Below are positions 35,038-45,382 of a DNA stretch of 64,000 nt, in pieces. A model generated the notes under the pieces. That model was not told where the DNA came from. It saw only the letters and a list, made by a program, of their open reading frames with translations, and made no database searches. The translations under genes and the position numbers were made by a program. The stretch's first letter is position 1, and every line of letters starts with the position of its first letter. This DNA comes from Paraflavitalea pollutisoli (GTDB taxonomy: Bacteria; Bacteroidota; Bacteroidia; Chitinophagales; Chitinophagaceae): the NCBI RefSeq assembly GCF_029360705.1, contig NZ_JARKMX010000003.1, positions 1 through 64,000 of the forward strand. Direction: 5' to 3'.

Positions 35038-38000
35038 ATGAAAGCAACGATCGTTCTCTCTGTTTTTCTTTGTATGGCTTCCGTGTCTAGCCAGGCCCGG
35101 CAAACGTCGCCCCCATCGAAAGGCAAGCGGACCACTGCCGCTAAGACGGCCGTTACAGCAACGCTGCCGCCCTTTAAAGAGGCGCCCCGCAAATATCCCA
35201 GCCTGCTTTGGGAGATCACCGGCAAAGGCATGACCAAACCGTCTTACCTGTTTGGTACGATGCATGTGAGCGATAAAATGGCCTTTCACCTCGGTGATGC
35301 TTTTTACAATGCCATCCGCAACGCCGATGTCGTAGCGCTGGAAACCAACCCCGAAACCTGGCAGGAAGACTATAGCAAATCGCCTTTCCTGGGCAACCGC
35401 GGTGGTGGCCGGGACAAATACAACGCCCGCGAACGCTGGAACAGTTTCGCTTCGCCCATGTGGATCAGCACGTTTGCGGTCGACAACTACGACGAGACGG
35501 TAAAAGCCGCACTTTCCGTAGAACCCTCCATGATCAACGGTATGCTGTACCGGACTTATGGTTCCGAGACCGAAGACTTCGAAGAAGATACTTTTCTCGA
35601 TATGTACATCTTCCAGGTCGGTAAAAAGCTGGGCAAGCGCCTGAGTGGGGTAGAGAATTTTGAAGAGAGCGAGAAACTCGTCATGGAAGCTTACATGGAT
35701 ATGGCCCGAGACGAGAAACGCAAACGCAAGAGCTACGACCGCGAGAGCAATATGACCAACCCACGCAAGCTGGAAGAGGCTTACCGCCGCGGTGACCTCG
35801 ACCTGCTCGATTCCCTCCAGGGACTCTCCGTGACCTCCGATGCCTTCCAGGAAAAATTCCTCTATAAGCGCAATGAGATACAAGCCAACTCCATCGACTC
35901 CATCATCCGTAAGCAGTCGCTGTTTGTAGGCGTGGGGGCCGCCCACCTGCCCGGTAAAAGAGGCGTGATCGAAATGTTACGGGATATGGGATATACCCTC
36001 CGTCCGGTATTCATGGACGACCGCAACAGCCTGCAAAAGGACTCCATTGAAAAGACCCGGCTGGTACATGCGATGGTCAACCAGCAGCCGGATGACGGTG
36101 CCTACCAGGTATCGATACCCGGTAAACAATTTTACCGCTTTACAGAATGGAGTGGTATGGATGTGTTGCAATATGCCGACCTGGTCAATGGGGCTTACTA
36201 CATGGTAACCCGCATCAAGACCAATAGCCTGGCCCTGGGTCACAGTGCCGAGCAGACACTATCCCGGCTCGACAGCCTGTTGTACGAGCATATCCCGGGT
36301 AAGTTGGTACGCAAAACCGCCATCAGCAAAAATGGCTACAAGGGATACGATATTGTGAACCGGACCCGTCGTGGCGACTACCAGCGCTACAACATTTACA
36401 TAACGCCCTTTGAAATGATCGTTTTCAAGATCAGTGGCAATGGCGAATATGTAACGCAGGGAACCGAAGCCGATCGCTATTTTCAGTCTATCCGCCTGAA
36501 AGAATACCCGGCCACCAACTGGCAGGCCTGGCAGCCCGCTACCGGTGGCTTTAGTGTACAGCTGCCACAGGTGCCTGTGCTGTTGCGCGATAACAATATA
36601 GGGACCAACCGCCTGGAATACAGTACCTGGGATGCGCAGGATGGCAACAGCTACCTCATCATGAAGGTCAACCTGCACAACCATGGATTCCTGGGTAAAG
36701 ACAGTTTCGAGCTGTCGATGATGGAAGAAAGCTATGCTTTTTCCGTGCACATTGATAAAGAGATCAAGAGAAAATTCACGAGTGCCGGCAAATACCCTGC
36801 GCTGGAAGTGCAATACCGGCATAAGGACGGCAGCTTCAGCACCGTGCGTTACCTGATACGGGGAGCGCAGTATTATGTGGTGATCGCCCGCTACAAGAAA
36901 GAAAATGCCAATGTGCGCCGTTTTATCGAATCATTTACCATACAACCTTACGTATATCCAGCCGCGCAATCCTACGATGACAGTACCATGTACTACCGGG
37001 TGAAAGCGTCTGTTGCACCCTATGCTGGTAAAAAGCCCGCGACTGTCGACATGGACGATCTCTACGAGATGGCCCTGGCCGACAAGGATAGCTACGAATA
37101 CCGCGACGCACATAAAGAGAAGATGTCGGTGGTCGGCAACGATAGCATTGGTGAAAAGGTGATGGTGTTTTACGAGCGCTTCTCAACCCATGCCTACTGG
37201 CGTGATACTGCTGCTTTCAAAAAGGCTTATTTCAACCATCCCTGGGATGAAGACAGTGCCTTCGTGATCAGGTACCAGCAGTCGGAAATAGTGCCGGGAG
37301 GTATCCTGCAGGGCGAAACGCATTATACCGATACCAGCAGCTCCCGTTTGTTGTTGGTGAAAACGGTCCTGAAAGACAATCACCTGTTTCAACTGGTCGC
37401 TATAACCGATACCGTTAGCGGGCCAGGTCCATTCCTGCGGGATTTCTACGCCAGCTTCCGACCCGTCGATACCTTGGCCGGAAATTCCTTGTTTACCCGT
37501 AAAACAGCCCGTTTGGTACAGGAACTCCTGGGTAAAGACTCGATCGTTGCCCGTAAAGCATCGCTGGCACTACAGGCCAAGTTGTTTGATTCGGTAGATG
37601 TTCCCCTGATCCGCCAGGCGATCGACTCCATCACCTGGAATGTTCCCAATTATATGGCGACCAAAAAATCATTGCTGCAGGACCTGGGCCGGTTCCCGGA
37701 TACGGCAGTGACCACCTACCTGGCATCCTTATATGGAAAAGTGCAGGACACGACCGAATTCCAGCAAGTGATCCTGAAGGCACTCACCCGGCAAAAGACC
37801 CGCCGGTCATTGGCCGCTTTCAAAGACCTGATGCTGGAAGAGCCACCGATCGAAGATGATGAAGAGTCGTACGATGACATATACACGAACAGAAGAAGTT
37901 GGAAGGGGGGAAGTTCCGTGACCGTGACCACGCGCCGTGCCTACCGCCCGGAGGGCAGCTGGTATGGCCTGGAAGATTCGTTGGCGCTCACCCAAACCAT

Positions 38001-38943
38001 CTTTCCGGATCTGTTGCAGCTTGTACATATCGACGATTATGAAACCAGTGTGTTGGGACTGCTGACCACCCTGGTGGATAGCGGCCTGGTGAAAGCGGCC
38101 GACTATGAACCTTATTTCAGCAAATTGTACCTCGATGGCAAGCGCATGCTGAAAAAACAGCTGGCCGGAGAAAGCCGGGCGCAGATGGAAAAAGCGGCCC
38201 GTAAGGATCAGGTCCCGGCAGGCAGGTACCGCGTGCAGGATGAAGACGAAGAGGATAACCTGGATGAAGGCAACGAAGACCTGGAGCAATATGCTACGTT
38301 ATTGTTTCCTTTCCGGGAAAAGAATGCAGGGGTGCAGACCTTCTTCAACCAGTTGATGCAAACCACCGATCGCCGCCTGCTGTACAATACCTTCATCTTC
38401 CTGCTGCGGAAGAAGCAGCCTGTACCCGATTCGCTATTCCTCAAGTATGCAGCACTCGATCAATACCGCAGTGAACTGTATGGCGACCTCGAAGTGCTGG
38501 GCTTGACCGCTCAGTTTCCCGCAAAATATAAAAACCAGCAAGACATGACCCGGAGTCTCCTGATCAACCGGTCGGAACGGCTGGAAAAAGCGGATACGCT
38601 CGTGTACCTCGATAAATTACCCGTGACAGAGGAAGGTAAAAAAGGCTGGGTACATTTTTACAAATACAAATTGATGCGGGATGATGTACACTGGCAACTG
38701 GCTGCGGTGGGTATGCAGCCGCAGCATGCTGGTGAAGTGAATGTGGATAATGATACGTTCACGACCAGCGAAGCACGTAAGCTGAATCCCGACGAGCCTA
38801 TCAAAAAGCAACTGGAGCAAATATTGAAAGAGATGGTGAACTCACGGGAGCCGATTGCGGAAGAGTTTTATGAAGCCCGCAACTACCGGCTGTCGAAGGC
38901 TTATCTCGCGGAGGCGGTAAAGCGAAGAAGATTCCGCGATTAA
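35038..38943 (+). CDS. TraB/GumN-family protein with a ~1000-residue extension
   Basis: A 1301-residue exported protein. The start at 35038 gives a signal peptide (MKATIVLSVFLCMASVSSQA); upstream codons back to 34939 add no recognisable sequence. Residues about 52-325 form a TraB/GumN domain: YLFGTMHVSDK (GTxH at 73-76), DVVALETNPETW, and the second GxxH at 300-303 in FVGVGAAHLPGKRGVIEMLRDMGY. TraB-type folds are related to Tiki proteases. The normal GumN protein is about 300 aa. Here roughly 980 further residues follow, rich in aromatic/charged repeats of strand-turn type, HEAT-like helical stretches (LLGKDSIVARKASLALQAKL) and acidic loops. No family is recognised for them. Confidence 0.85.
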   Translation: MKATIVLSVFLCMASVSSQARQTSPPSKGKRTTAAKTAVTATLPPFKEAPRKYPSLLWEITGKGMTKPSYLFGTMHVSDKMAFHLGDAFYNAIRNADVVALETNPETWQEDYSKSPFLGNRGGGRDKYNARERWNSFASPMWISTFAVDNYDETVKAALSVEPSMINGMLYRTYGSETEDFEEDTFLDMYIFQVGKKLGKRLSGVENFEESEKLVMEAYMDMARDEKRKRKSYDRESNMTNPRKLEEAYRRGDLDLLDSLQGLSVTSDAFQEKFLYKRNEIQANSIDSIIRKQSLFVGVGAAHLPGKRGVIEMLRDMGYTLRPVFMDDRNSLQKDSIEKTRLVHAMVNQQPDDGAYQVSIPGKQFYRFTEWSGMDVLQYADLVNGAYYMVTRIKTNSLALGHSAEQTLSRLDSLLYEHIPGKLVRKTAISKNGYKGYDIVNRTRRGDYQRYNIYITPFEMIVFKISGNGEYVTQGTEADRYFQSIRLKEYPATNWQAWQPATGGFSVQLPQVPVLLRDNNIGTNRLEYSTWDAQDGNSYLIMKVNLHNHGFLGKDSFELSMMEESYAFSVHIDKEIKRKFTSAGKYPALEVQYRHKDGSFSTVRYLIRGAQYYVVIARYKKENANVRRFIESFTIQPYVYPAAQSYDDSTMYYRVKASVAPYAGKKPATVDMDDLYEMALADKDSYEYRDAHKEKMSVVGNDSIGEKVMVFYERFSTHAYWRDTAAFKKAYFNHPWDEDSAFVIRYQQSEIVPGGILQGETHYTDTSSSRLLLVKTVLKDNHLFQLVAITDTVSGPGPFLRDFYASFRPVDTLAGNSLFTRKTARLVQELLGKDSIVARKASLALQAKLFDSVDVPLIRQAIDSITWNVPNYMATKKSLLQDLGRFPDTAVTTYLASLYGKVQDTTEFQQVILKALTRQKTRRSLAAFKDLMLEEPPIEDDEESYDDIYTNRRSWKGGSSVTVTTRRAYRPEGSWYGLEDSLALTQTIFPDLLQLVHIDDYETSVLGLLTTLVDSGLVKAADYEPYFSKLYLDGKRMLKKQLAGESRAQMEKAARKDQVPAGRYRVQDEDEEDNLDEGNEDLEQYATLLFPFREKNAGVQTFFNQLMQTTDRRLLYNTFIFLLRKKQPVPDSLFLKYAALDQYRSELYGDLEVLGLTAQFPAKYKNQQDMTRSLLINRSERLEKADTLVYLDKLPVTEEGKKGWVHFYKYKLMRDDVHWQLAAVGMQPQHAGEVNVDNDTFTTSEARKLNPDEPIKKQLEQILKEMVNSREPIAEEFYEARNYRLSKAYLAEAVKRRRFRD

Positions 38944-38964
38944 TGCACTGATCAATATGTTACT

Positions 38965-39001
38965 ACAAGGACTCATCGGTGACGGTGGGTCCTTGTGTCT
39001 T
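38965..39001. terminator. Terminator between convergent TraB-like and ABC genes
   Basis: ACAAGGAC (38965-38972) pairs with GTCCTTGT (38989-38996) around a 16-nt loop, with GTCTTT beyond. It is short of a full T-run but well placed after the stop at 38943. Confidence 0.6.
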
Positions 39002-39004
39002 TAA

Positions 39005-40741
39005 TCAACCCAACATGCCTTTGGGGATCGATTCGATCAGTTGCTTTGTATAGGCTTGTTGGGGATGGAAGTAGACTTCTTCTGCAGGCCCTATCTCTTC
39101 AATCTGTCCTTTGTTCATCACCATGATGCGGTCGCTGATATAACGTACGACCGACAGGTCGTGCGAAATAAAAATGACCGTAAAGCCAAATTCCTGTTTC
39201 AGGTCATTGAGCAGGTTGAGTACCTGTGCCTGTACACTGACGTCCAGGGCTGATACGGACTCATCGCATACCACAAAGTCGGGGTTGAGTGCCAGGGCGC
39301 GGGCGATCACGATGCGTTGTCGCTGGCCACCCGAAAACTCATGGGGATAGCGGTCGAAATGCTCCGCTTTGAGGTTCACCTTTTCCAACAGCTCAATTAC
39401 TTTGTCTTTTCGCTGGCGTTCGCCAGACAGGAGCTTATGAACTTTGAGCGGTTCGGCGATCGCACTGCCAACTGTGAGCCGCGGATTGAGCGACGAGTAG
39501 GGGTCCTGGAAAACGATCTGTATATCTTTGCGGAGGTCGGTGAGTTGATCTCTTTTTTTGGCAGTGAGGTCAACGCCATCGTATAGTATCCGTCCTTTGG
39601 TAGGCTCTATCAGCCGCAATACCGCGCGGCCGAGTGTCGATTTGCCGCAGCCGGATTCTCCGACAAGTCCTAGCGTCTCCCCTTTATATACTTCAAAACT
39701 GACGTCGTTGACCGCCTTGGTATACTCCAATGGTTTGCCCAGAAAGGATTTTCTGGAGGGATACCATACACTGAGGTGTTCTACTTGCAGCAGTGGTTGC
39801 CTCGTTTTGGTTGCGCTGGTGATGGCCGGGGTTATCATGGCTTCCCGGTTGCCTGCCTGTTGCAGGATACTGTCGAGCGAATCGCGACGTCCTTCCAGGA
39901 AATCACTGACTACCGGCAGGCGCTCCCCTTTGGGGTGCAAAACAGGCCGGCAGGCCAGCAACCCGCGGGTATAGGGATGTTGGGGATGGGTGAAGAGGTC
40001 GGCCACCCGTCCTTGTTCTACGATGGCGCCCTTGTACATGACCACAGCCCGGTCGGCTACTTCTGCCACTACGCTCAGGTCGTGTGTGATGAAGATGACG
40101 CCCATCTGTGCCGTTTGTTGCAGCGATTTGATCAGTTGCAGAATGGTCTTTTGTACGGTCACATCGAGTGCGGTGGTAGGCTCGTCGCAGATCAGCAGAT
40201 CCGGTTCGCAGCTCATGGCCATGGCGATCATGACGCGTTGTTTTTGCCCGCCGCTCAGCTGGTGTGGATAGCGGTGAAAGAGTTGCGCCGGGTTGGGCAG
40301 CTTGACCTGCCCGAAGAGTTCGATGGTCTTTTGCGTGCCTGCGGCCTTCGATAACTTCCGGTGCAGGCGAATGGCTTCCATGACCTGGTCGCCGCAGGTA
40401 AACACAGGATTGAGCGAGGTCATCGGCTCCTGGAAGATCATGGCGATCTGGTTGCCTCGGATAGCGCGCAACTGGTCGGGCGTTTGGTGCAGCAGGTTGA
40501 TGGGGTGTTGTCCGTCGGGAGCAAAAAGTATACTCCCCTGCGTATACCGGGCCGGTGGCGTAGGTAACAACTGCAGGATAGAAAGCGAGGTCACTGATTT
40601 GCCGGAGCCTGACTCTCCTACGATGGCCACGATCTCTCCCCGCTGTACTTCGAGGGAGATATTGTTGACGGCAGTAGTGGTGCCGATCTCGGTGACGAAA
40701 TCGACCTGCAGGTTGTTGACTTGTAACAGGGGCAATGCCAT
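39005..40741 (-). CDS. ABC transporter, two fused oligopeptide/nickel-type ATPase domains
   Basis: A 578-residue cytoplasmic protein with two ATPase units in tandem, the arrangement of YejF/GsiA, equivalent to DppD plus DppF. Unit 1 has Walker [14 protein letters not shown], signature [15 protein letters not shown] and Walker [14 protein letters not shown]. Unit 2 has [29 protein letters not shown] and [13 protein letters not shown]; its Walker B glutamate is followed by Ser instead of the usual Pro, as is frequent in this family. Each unit ends in an oligopeptide-type C-terminal extension. It energises import of peptides or similar compounds, but no permease or binding protein is adjacent. 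It lies 14 bp after the AMP nucleosidase gene, in the same operon. Confidence 0.94.
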   Translation of the reverse strand: MALPLLQVNNLQVDFVTEIGTTTAVNNISLEVQRGEIVAIVGESGSGKSVTSLSILQLLPTPPARYTQGSILFAPDGQHPINLLHQTPDQLRAIRGNQIAMIFQEPMTSLNPVFTCGDQVMEAIRLHRKLSKAAGTQKTIELFGQVKLPNPAQLFHRYPHQLSGGQKQRVMIAMAMSCEPDLLICDEPTTALDVTVQKTILQLIKSLQQTAQMGVIFITHDLSVVAEVADRAVVMYKGAIVEQGRVADLFTHPQHPYTRGLLACRPVLHPKGERLPVVSDFLEGRRDSLDSILQQAGNREAMITPAITSATKTRQPLLQVEHLSVWYPSRKSFLGKPLEYTKAVNDVSFEVYKGETLGLVGESGCGKSTLGRAVLRLIEPTKGRILYDGVDLTAKKRDQLTDLRKDIQIVFQDPYSSLNPRLTVGSAIAEPLKVHKLLSGERQRKDKVIELLEKVNLKAEHFDRYPHEFSGGQRQRIVIARALALNPDFVVCDESVSALDVSVQAQVLNLLNDLKQEFGFTVIFISHDLSVVRYISDRIMVMNKGQIEEIGPAEEVYFHPQQAYTKQLIESIPKGMLG

Positions 40742-40755
40742 GGGTACGGGCTTTA

Positions 40756-41526
40756 TCAGAATTTCAGGTGTCGGACCGTGAGGCCGTTGTTGATCAGTTG
40801 CTTTAATGAATCGATCCCAATGCGCAGGTGACGTTCTACGTACTGAGCAGTCACGGCTTTATCACTTTCTTCGGTTTTCACCCCTTCCGGTATCATGGGC
40901 GAATCGCTCACCAGCAGCAGGGCACCGGTCGGTATCTTGTTGAAGAAGCCTACGGAGAAGATCGTGGCCGTTTCCATATCGATGGCGTAGGCGCGGATGC
41001 GTTGCAGGTATTCTTTGAAATGCTCGTCATGTTCCCATACCCGCCGGTTGGTGGTATATACCGTGCCGGTCCAGTAGTCGACACCGTAATCGCGGATGGT
41101 GGTCGATACGGCTTTCTGCAGGGCAAACGCCGGCAGGGCAGGTACTTCGGGAGGGAAGTAGTCGTTGGAAGTTCCTTCTCCGCGAATGGCAGCGATGGGC
41201 AATATGAGGTCGCCGATATTGTTGCGTTTCTTCAGGCCGCCGCATTTGCCGAGAAAGAGCACCGACTCGGGCTCGATGGCTGTCAGCAAGTCCATCACCG
41301 TAGCAGCAGTGGGGCTACCCATGCCGAAATTGATGATGGTGATGTTGTCGGCAGTAGCACATTGCATGGGCCTGTCGAGCCCGATGATCGGTACGTTGTT
41401 CCATTCCGCAAACATCCTCACATAATTGCTGAAGTTGGTAAGCAGGACATACTTGCCAAAGTTCTGCAGGGCTTCGCCGGTGTACCGGGGTAGCCAGTTG
41501 TGTACGATATCTTCTTTTGTCTTCAT
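40756..41526 (-). CDS. amn: AMP nucleosidase, short form
   Basis: Cleaves AMP to adenine and ribose 5-phosphate, helping balance purine nucleotides. The 256 residues correspond to the C-terminal nucleoside-phosphorylase-like half of E. coli Amn (about 480 aa); the N-terminal domain is absent, as is usual in Bacteroidetes. Marks are [62 protein letters not shown] and [15 protein letters not shown]. It precedes the ABC ATPase gene and is probably the first gene of that operon. Confidence 0.93.
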   Translation of the reverse strand: MKTKEDIVHNWLPRYTGEALQNFGKYVLLTNFSNYVRMFAEWNNVPIIGLDRPMQCATADNITIINFGMGSPTAATVMDLLTAIEPESVLFLGKCGGLKKRNNIGDLILPIAAIRGEGTSNDYFPPEVPALPAFALQKAVSTTIRDYGVDYWTGTVYTTNRRVWEHDEHFKEYLQRIRAYAIDMETATIFSVGFFNKIPTGALLLVSDSPMIPEGVKTEESDKAVTAQYVERHLRIGIDSLKQLINNGLTVRHLKF

Positions 41527-41574
41527 ATTGAGTGTGTAATTTCGGGTTTTTTCCGATTATTTCCCCCTGCGGTG

Positions 41575-41582
41575 TAGATTTG
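41575..41582 (+). promoter_or_regulatory. -7 promoter element immediately before the HsdR-N gene
   Basis: TAGATTTG is an exact TAnnTTTG match, separated from the ATG at 41587 by only AGCC. As for the aminotransferase gene, this predicts a transcript with little or no leader. Confidence 0.62.
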
Positions 41583-41586
41583 AGCC

Positions 41587-42027
41587 ATGATCCGCATCGA
41601 GTATCCATCCTATCCATATCGCATCCGGGAAGAAGAAGGCAGGGAGTTCATCTTTGATGAGCTGCGGCGGCAATGGACCCGGCTTACCCCGGAAGAGTGG
41701 GTGCGGCAAAACTTCCTGCAATACCTGGTGCAGACCATGCAGTATCCGGCTTCGCTCATTGCCGTGGAGCGTGAACTGCGCCTGGGCGAGCTGAAGAAGC
41801 GCTTCGATATCCTCGTGTACAACCGGCAGCACCAGCCGTGGCTGATGGTGGAATGCAAGGCGATGGAGGTAGAGCTCGACAACAGTGTGCTGCAACAGGT
41901 ACTTCGGTACAATATCGCGATCCCCGTACCCTTTATGATCATTACCAACGGACACTACTGTGCCGGATTCGAAAAACAGGGTCACCAGTTGCAGCCGATC
42001 GAACAATTGCCGGTCTTCACAAATTAG
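41587..42027 (+). CDS. HsdR N-terminal-like (PD-(D/E)XK) small protein
   Basis: A 146-residue protein that resembles the N-terminal nuclease domain of type I restriction HsdR subunits (HSDR_N_2). The catalytic-type residues fit the PD-(D/E)xK plan: KKRFDILVYN supplies Asp, WLMVECKA supplies Glu-x-Lys, and IEVERE-like and QVLRYN segments complete the fold. No helicase domain, methylase or specificity subunit is nearby, so it is not part of a restriction system here. Such solitary proteins are common in Bacteroidetes and their job is unknown; nuclease activity is possible. It lies 50 bp upstream of the DUF2339 gene. Confidence 0.85.
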   Translation: MIRIEYPSYPYRIREEEGREFIFDELRRQWTRLTPEEWVRQNFLQYLVQTMQYPASLIAVERELRLGELKKRFDILVYNRQHQPWLMVECKAMEVELDNSVLQQVLRYNIAIPVPFMIITNGHYCAGFEKQGHQLQPIEQLPVFTN

Positions 42028-42077
42028 TATGCCCGCTGCCGTTTTTGTATTTACTTTATACACTCAAAACGGCTGCC

Positions 42078-44369
42078 ATGGACATTCTCCAGCAAAAAAT
42101 CGACGAACTGACACGGCACATCAATGAGCTGGCTGCACAGCAGAATCACTTGGGCAGGCAATTGCTGGCTCTGATGAATGAGCTGGACGCGTTGAAACAG
42201 CAGGTACAGCAAACCGGTGTTGTCTCAGCGGCTGTCACTACCGCCCCACCGTTGCCGGTAAAAGAAGTTCCAGGCGTGATTGCGGCCCCCTCCCGCAAGC
42301 CTGCCGCCACTACAGCACCTTTGCCAAGGCCAACAGTCCGCGCTGATCAATCCCGTTTTTCCTTCGAAGAATTTATCGGTAAGAACGTTGCCAGCAAGGT
42401 CGGCATCCTGATCACGATCGTCGGCATCTTTATCGGTGCACGGTTTGCGATCGAGCATGAGCTCATCAGCCCGGTTACCCGTATCCTGTTGGGATATTTG
42501 TGCGGAGCAGCTCTGGTAGGTGTGGCAGTCTGGCTCCGTAAAAAGTACACTGTTTATAGTTCAGTATTGATGGGTGGTGGGTTGTGTGTGCTCTACATCA
42601 TGACCTATATTGCCTGGAGTTTCTATCAATTGTTGCCGCAGCCAGTTGCCTTTGGTATGATGGTGTTGCTCAGCGGTGGTATTGTGTATGCTGCACTTTG
42701 GTACAACCAGGTGATCATCGCTTACCTGGCGCTGGTAGGCGCCTATGCCATCCCCTTTCTGCTCAGCAACAACTTGGGGCGTTTCGACCTGCTCTTTGGC
42801 TATATCCTGTTCATCAATGCGGGTATACTCGTTTTGTCTTTCTACCGTTATTGGAAATCTTTGTTCTACCTGGCGTATGTGGCTACCTGGAGCATCTTTG
42901 CGGCCTGGTTTTTCCTGGAATTCAACGAAGGAAGCCATACCACACCGGCCATGATCTTCCTGACGGCCTTTTTCCTCCTTTTCTATGCAACTTTCCTGGC
43001 GTACAAACTGATCAAAAAAGAGCAATACGATATCGGTGATATATTGCTGTTGCTATCGAATTCGTTTATATTTTTCCTACTGGGCTATGCCATCCTGAAC
43101 GTGAATACTACTACGCCGTTGTGGCCTGCTTTGTTTACGTTGACGAATGCCCTGGTACACCTGGCGGTAAGTATCGTGATCCGCCGGATGGGACTTGCCG
43201 ACAAAGCCCTGTACTATTTTGTTTTTGGTCTTTTTATCGTATTTCTTACCATCGCCATTCCCGTACAGCTCGATGGCAACTGGGTCACTATGTTGTGGGC
43301 CTGCGAAGCCCTGCTGTTGTTCATCATTGCCCGGCAGCAGCGCTCCGAAATGTACGAAAAGCTGGCAGCGGCTATGTTGCTGCTGACTATTGTGAGCATG
43401 ATTCAAGATCGCACAGAGCCAGGTCTTAACGCGGCAGAGGCCGGGCCATTCCGGAATGCCGTCTTTTATTCAGGCGTGTTTGTCAACCTGGTGATGGGCG
43501 TTATGTGCTGGATGAGCCGGCAACCCAGGTGGAAAACACTGCCGGAAAACCGATCCGGATGGACGGCCTTTTTCGACTATATGGTACCAGCCATCCTGCT
43601 GGCCTGCAGTTATAGCCTGTTCTTCGTGGAGCTGCGTGACAATTTGTGGGACCAAGATACGCACAATGACCTGCGTGTAAAAAGCATATTGTTTCTCTAT
43701 TCCCTGACTTATGCCTTCGTTGTCATGTTCCTCAACGAACGGTGGATACGCAACCGGTGGCTGGCCAGTGCTTCGTTGGTCGGCGTTCTGATATTGGCCA
43801 TCCTGTTTTGTTTCGATGCCTGGGGCGATCTGAATGAGCTGGCTGCTGGCTGGTTTCAGCATGGAGGCCATGTGGGTTATGTGCTGATGCGATATGTTGC
43901 GATTGCCTTATTTGCGTGGCTCCTGATCATGGGCCACCGGGTGGTGCGGCTGTATGTAATCGATCCTTTTATCTCCATCGCCTGGCAGCAATTGGTTTAT
44001 GCCGCTCTGTTGGCCGCCTGCAGTTACGAGTACCTTTATTGGACAACCATTGCCGGCGTGCAGGAGCGCGACAAAGTAGGGTTGAGTGTTGTGTGGGGCT
44101 TATGCGCGCTGACGCTGGTCATATTGGGCATCCGGCGCAAAGACCGCTTCATGCGGCTGGCGGCCATCGCGCTGTTCATCCTTACTACAGCCAAATTGTT
44201 TGTAAATGACCTGTCGGGTTCCGGCACCATTACCAAAACGATTTCTTTCATCGTACTGGGCGTGATCCTCCTGCTCGTTTCCTTTTTGTATAACAAGTAC
44301 AAGGAAGCGCTGTTTGGTGAGGAGAAATTGGGCGCACAACAGCAGCTGCCGACCGACAGCTCTTTATAG
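42078..44369 (+). CDS. DUF2339 multi-pass membrane protein
   Basis: A 763-residue inner membrane protein. The start at 42078 gives an N-terminal coiled coil (MDILQQKIDELTRHINELAA), a Pro/Ala-rich linker at about 55-95, and then SRFSFEEFIGKNVASKVGIL, the usual DUF2339 entry motif. About 20 or more hydrophobic helices follow. The role of DUF2339 is unknown. The frame is open from 41838 but overlaps the previous gene, so the downstream ATG is used. The C-terminus is short and polar (EEKLGAQQQLPTDSSL). Confidence 0.92.
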   Translation: MDILQQKIDELTRHINELAAQQNHLGRQLLALMNELDALKQQVQQTGVVSAAVTTAPPLPVKEVPGVIAAPSRKPAATTAPLPRPTVRADQSRFSFEEFIGKNVASKVGILITIVGIFIGARFAIEHELISPVTRILLGYLCGAALVGVAVWLRKKYTVYSSVLMGGGLCVLYIMTYIAWSFYQLLPQPVAFGMMVLLSGGIVYAALWYNQVIIAYLALVGAYAIPFLLSNNLGRFDLLFGYILFINAGILVLSFYRYWKSLFYLAYVATWSIFAAWFFLEFNEGSHTTPAMIFLTAFFLLFYATFLAYKLIKKEQYDIGDILLLLSNSFIFFLLGYAILNVNTTTPLWPALFTLTNALVHLAVSIVIRRMGLADKALYYFVFGLFIVFLTIAIPVQLDGNWVTMLWACEALLLFIIARQQRSEMYEKLAAAMLLLTIVSMIQDRTEPGLNAAEAGPFRNAVFYSGVFVNLVMGVMCWMSRQPRWKTLPENRSGWTAFFDYMVPAILLACSYSLFFVELRDNLWDQDTHNDLRVKSILFLYSLTYAFVVMFLNERWIRNRWLASASLVGVLILAILFCFDAWGDLNELAAGWFQHGGHVGYVLMRYVAIALFAWLLIMGHRVVRLYVIDPFISIAWQQLVYAALLAACSYEYLYWTTIAGVQERDKVGLSVVWGLCALTLVILGIRRKDRFMRLAAIALFILTTAKLFVNDLSGSGTITKTISFIVLGVILLLVSFLYNKYKEALFGEEKLGAQQQLPTDSSL

Positions 44370-44432
44370 GCTTGGGATTACGCGGGGGTATTCGGACTGC
44401 CACACGATTGTCGACGGGTCACTGCATGAATC

Positions 44433-44963
44433 TTAACGCAGGATCTTCCGGTCTTCCAGGTCGGTACGCACCAGCTGAAAGCCTGCCTTACGGTATATAT
44501 GCAATGCATTGGGGTGGTCCAGTTCACAGGTATTGAGCTGAACATGGTGGGGATGGTAACTCCAGGCCTGGGCGATCACCGTTTGCAGAAAATAATGTCC
44601 ATACCCTTTGCCGATGAAATCGGGCAGCAGGCCAAAATACAAGATCTCCACATAATCTTTTTCCCGTACGAATTCGGCAAAGCCGGCGGGTTGTCCGTCG
44701 ATATGCAGTACGTAGATATCGACGTTGGCGGCATTGATCTTTTCGGCCAGTACGCCGTCTTCCATCAGCATCCTGTCGAGCCAATACCATTGGCGGCCGA
44801 CACCGTAGTAGAAATTGCGGTAGGCTTCTACCGAAATGGGTTTGGGCCACAACTGAAAGTCGAGGGCAAAGGCGGCGGGTATGCTACTGATGGGCTGCTC
44901 ATGCATTTCGAGAAAATGTACCTGTACGGGACGCAGGGAGATATGGGAGTTTTCAATGGTCAT
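44433..44963 (-). CDS. GNAT-family N-acetyltransferase
   Basis: A 176-residue acetyl-CoA-dependent acyltransferase. After an N-terminal arm of about 90 residues, DIYVLHIDGQPAGFAEFV, YVEILYFGLLPDFIGKGYGHYF (the acetyl-CoA loop R/Q-x-x-G-x-G/A in the form IGKGYG) and LNTCELDHPNALHIYRKAGFQ give the GNAT core. The acceptor is unknown. The start codon overlaps the stop of the upstream GNAT gene by 4 bp (ATGA), so the two are translationally coupled. Confidence 0.9.
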   Translation of the reverse strand: MTIENSHISLRPVQVHFLEMHEQPISSIPAAFALDFQLWPKPISVEAYRNFYYGVGRQWYWLDRMLMEDGVLAEKINAANVDIYVLHIDGQPAGFAEFVREKDYVEILYFGLLPDFIGKGYGHYFLQTVIAQAWSYHPHHVQLNTCELDHPNALHIYRKAGFQLVRTDLEDRKILR

Positions 44964-45382
44964 AACAGTTTCTTTTGACAGTGAAAGCCAATGATCCGGT
45001 AACCCTGGTTGAGCCAGAACCGAATGCCTTTATCGTTGGTCACATAGCAGTTGAGTTCGGAGGCGATGCAGCCTTGTGAACGGCCATATTCGTATACCCA
45101 TTCCATCATTTGTTCGCCAACACCTTTACTCCTGTATTCGGGCAATATCATCACATTGTCGGGTTCAATGTGCTTGCCGACATAATACTTGTTGAGTATC
45201 CACAGGCCGCAAATGCCGATCAGCCGTTGCTGGTCATAGACCCCGGCGCAGACATAATTGCGTTGCTGCATATCTTCCAGCCTTTCTTGCAGGGTGCGTT
45301 CATCGATCGCATCGTTCAGGATGCGCAGGAGGGGGATGATCGTATGCAGTTGGTCCTTGGGAATAAGGCTTATCTGATACAT
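44960..45382 (-). CDS. GNAT-family N-acetyltransferase
   Basis: A 140-residue compact GNAT protein. CAGVYDQQRLIGICGLWIL, PDNVMILPEYRSKGVGEQMMEW (the acetyl-CoA-binding R-S-K-G-V-G motif) and ELNCYVTNDKGIRFWLNQGYRIIGFH mark the family. It is the first gene of a two-GNAT operon. A near-consensus TACTTTCG element lies at 45402-45409, 20 nt upstream. The substrate is unknown. Confidence 0.92.
   Translation of the reverse strand: MYQISLIPKDQLHTIIPLLRILNDAIDERTLQERLEDMQQRNYVCAGVYDQQRLIGICGLWILNKYYVGKHIEPDNVMILPEYRSKGVGEQMMEWVYEYGRSQGCIASELNCYVTNDKGIRFWLNQGYRIIGFHCQKKLL

Noticed and set aside
34807-35946. A 379-codon minus-strand open frame at the start of the TraB-like gene
   Set aside because: Antisense of the signal peptide and TraB domain, which are clear on the plus strand.
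41587-42027. Type I restriction system
   Set aside because: Only the N-terminal nuclease-like domain is present; there is no HsdM, HsdS or helicase domain.
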